Source: Chitinophaga pinensis
Lineage (GTDB): Bacteria; Bacteroidota; Bacteroidia; UKL13-3
Reading direction: 5' to 3'
Assembly (NCBI GenBank): GCA_945875195.1
Contig: CAMCJW010000041.1
Location: 1 to 14,858 of the forward strand
Length of the DNA stretch: 14,858 nucleotides
A model generated the notes under the pieces. The model did not search any database and was not told the DNA's origin. It saw only the letters and a list, made by a program, of their open reading frames with translations. Below, one piece after another: positions 13,507 to 14,858 of this stretch. Every line of letters begins with the position of its first letter. Within the stretch, counting starts at the first letter, position 1. Position numbers and translations under genes: made by a program.

Positions 13507-14858
13507 GTTTACCTCCTTTCATTCTTTCATGTTCATGTTCATCATCACCTTTATGTTCATCTTTTTCTTTTTTATGAACAGGTGCGTTAAATTTAGATTT
13601 CATTTCTTCAATGAGCTTCCCATTGCTCCATACTTCAATTTCAACCTCACTTGAATTCCTTTTAATGCTACTTTCTTCTAGAACTAAGAAAAAAGAACTT
13701 TTGCCAACACTTTCTTTATGCACCATGATTTGTTGGCCATCCACAAAGCGAATTTCACCATTAGCTGGCTTAATTAATTTAAGCTCAATTGGTAATTCAT
13801 CAAAAGTTTTATTCACAAATTCAATGTTATACAAATTACTAATTTTACCTTCTTCTTGCGTTTGAAACATCATTCCAGGCGTGCGCAACAAAGTTGTTTC
13901 AACCAACTTACGCGTAACGAGTAAATACAAGAAAACACCAAATAAGGCCACTAAAACAACACCATAGGCGCCTGTTCTGAGGTTCCAACTAAATTTAGTT
14001 CCTAAGTTAATATTATTGATAGAAGCAATTCGAATTAAACCTTCTGGCCTATCCACTTTTACCATTACTTCGTTACAAGCATCAATACAAGCTGTGCAAT
14101 TGATACACTCTAATTGGGTGCCATTTCTAATGTCAATGCCGGTAGGACAAACATTCACACAAAGTTTACAATCTATGCAATCGCCTTTTGGTTTTTCTTC
14201 TTCTAGCTTTTTTAATTTACCTCTGGGTTCGCCTCTAACAAAATCATAAGCCACAACCATGGAGTTTTTGTCGAGCATTAACCCTTGTAAACGACCATAT
14301 GGACAAATGAAGATGCAAACCAATTCTCTCATTTTGGCAAACACAAAATAGAATACAGTGGTAAAAATAATTAAGGCTGCAAACTTACCAAGGTGCTGCA
14401 TTGGTCCATCAATCACTAATAATTTTAATTCATCAATTCCAATAATATAGCCCAAAAATGTATTTGCAATTAAGAAAGATAAGAGCCAAAAAATAGTATG
14501 TTTAAGAACCCTTTTGGCTATTTTTTCAGTATTCCATTCTTGCGCTACTAATCTCTTCTGTTGTTGCGCATCGCCATCAATTAGGTATTCTACTTTTCTA
14601 AATAACATTTCAAGAAAAATAGTTTGAGGGCATGCCCAGCCGCACCACACTCTGCCAAATAACACCGTGAATAGCACAATAAATAAAACAAAAGAGAGCA
14701 TTAACAAGGCAAAAAGGTTTAAATCTTGGGGCCAAAAAACCATACCAACGATAATAAATTTGCGCTCTAAAACATTTAAAAGCAATAAAGGCCGATTTTG
14801 AAATTTTAAAAATGGCCCAGCAAACATCATGGCCATGAAGAACCAGCTTAACCAGGTT
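13496..14858 (-). CDS. ccoG: CcoG/FixG-type copper-reducing oxidase maturation protein (5' end beyond window)
   Basis: The frame stays open to the last base, so the N-terminus lies outside the window and 453 residues are visible. Numbered from the first visible Met (14836), it shows FWPQDLNLF (34-42), RVWCGWACPQTIFLE (62-76), CIFICPYGRLQG (174-185), and two [4Fe-4S] ferredoxin motifs: CIDCKLCVNVCP (220-231) and CINCTACIDAC (244-254). Several membrane helices flank these (about 40-60, 112-135, 150-168, 288-308), and a C-terminal periplasmic beta domain carries the FixG accessory pattern. CcoG reduces Cu(II) to Cu(I) for the CuB site of cbb3 oxidase. Unusually, the last 26 residues are charged and contain five His (421, 428, 434, 436, 444). 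fixH starts inside its 3' end. Confidence 0.95.
   Translation of the reverse strand, partial: TWLSWFFMAMMFAGPFLKFQNRPLLLLNVLERKFIIVGMVFWPQDLNLFALLMLSFVLFIVLFTVLFGRVWCGWACPQTIFLEMLFRKVEYLIDGDAQQQKRLVAQEWNTEKIAKRVLKHTIFWLLSFLIANTFLGYIIGIDELKLLVIDGPMQHLGKFAALIIFTTVFYFVFAKMRELVCIFICPYGRLQGLMLDKNSMVVAYDFVRGEPRGKLKKLEEEKPKGDCIDCKLCVNVCPTGIDIRNGTQLECINCTACIDACNEVMVKVDRPEGLIRIASINNINLGTKFSWNLRTGAYGVVLVALFGVFLYLLVTRKLVETTLLRTPGMMFQTQEEGKISNLYNIEFVNKTFDELPIELKLIKPANGEIRFVDGQQIMVHKESVGKSSFFLVLEESSIKRNSSEVEIEVWSNGKLIEEMKSKFNAPVHKKEKDEHKGDDEHEHERMKGGKHEN

Noticed and set aside
1..14858. A novel defence, toxin-antitoxin or secretion island
   Set aside because: Every gene except the RAYT fits known core or conserved Bacteroidota families in a plausible order. 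No integrase, att-like repeat, toxin pair or foreign-looking block was seen.

Overview
This window looks like chromosomal DNA of a Bacteroidota (Bacteroidetes). The evidence is AT-rich sequence, paired Skp/OmpH genes behind bamA and uppS, DUF6089/PorG-type outer-membrane barrels, signal peptides that end in Ala-Gln, almost no Shine-Dalgarno sequences, and promoter-like TTG...TAnnTTTG elements typical of the phylum. A cbb3-oxidase maturation block at the right edge suggests aerobic or microaerobic respiration. Every convincing gene is on the minus strand, so transcription runs from high to low coordinates.

From right to left: (1) 12365-14858 holds the 3' part of ccoG, then fixH and a SafE-like membrane protein in overlapping frames, for copper and redox maturation of cbb3 oxidase. 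(2) 10530-12264 holds a GT9 heptosyltransferase-like glycosyltransferase overlapping a PabA/TrpG glutamine amidotransferase. (3) 8173-10497 is a compact trio: alpha/beta hydrolase, a CBS-CBS-ACT-like protein, and NAD kinase. (4) 1868-8065 is an envelope-biogenesis operon: two tandem PorG-like barrels, uppS, bamA and two skp genes. It is preceded by a good Bacteroidota-type promoter and closed by a strong intrinsic terminator. (5) murI (957-1796) begins only 13 nt past that terminator. (6) 1-766 is a REP-associated tyrosine transposase (RAYT) gene followed by a duplicated pair of inverted REP hairpins that begins at its stop codon.

Region 4 links lipid-carrier synthesis (UppS), peptidoglycan precursor supply (MurI), outer-membrane protein chaperoning and insertion (Skp, BamA), and probable type IX secretion parts (PorG-like). 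To my knowledge uppS-bamA-skp-skp-murI with a DUF6089 gene next to uppS is a recurring order in this phylum, so most of the window is ordinary conserved chromosome.

I found no CRISPR array, tRNA, rRNA, prophage or defence locus, and I do not claim an undescribed system. The points most worth a second look are the RAYT/REP module whose repeat encodes the end of the transposase, the tandem PorG-like paralogues with a possibly leaderless promoter, the terminator lodged just before murI, the CBS-ACT sensor next to nadK, and the histidine-rich tail of CcoG. No gene-free stretch exceeds 300 bases. The largest gaps are 1-211 (REP repeats) and 767-956.
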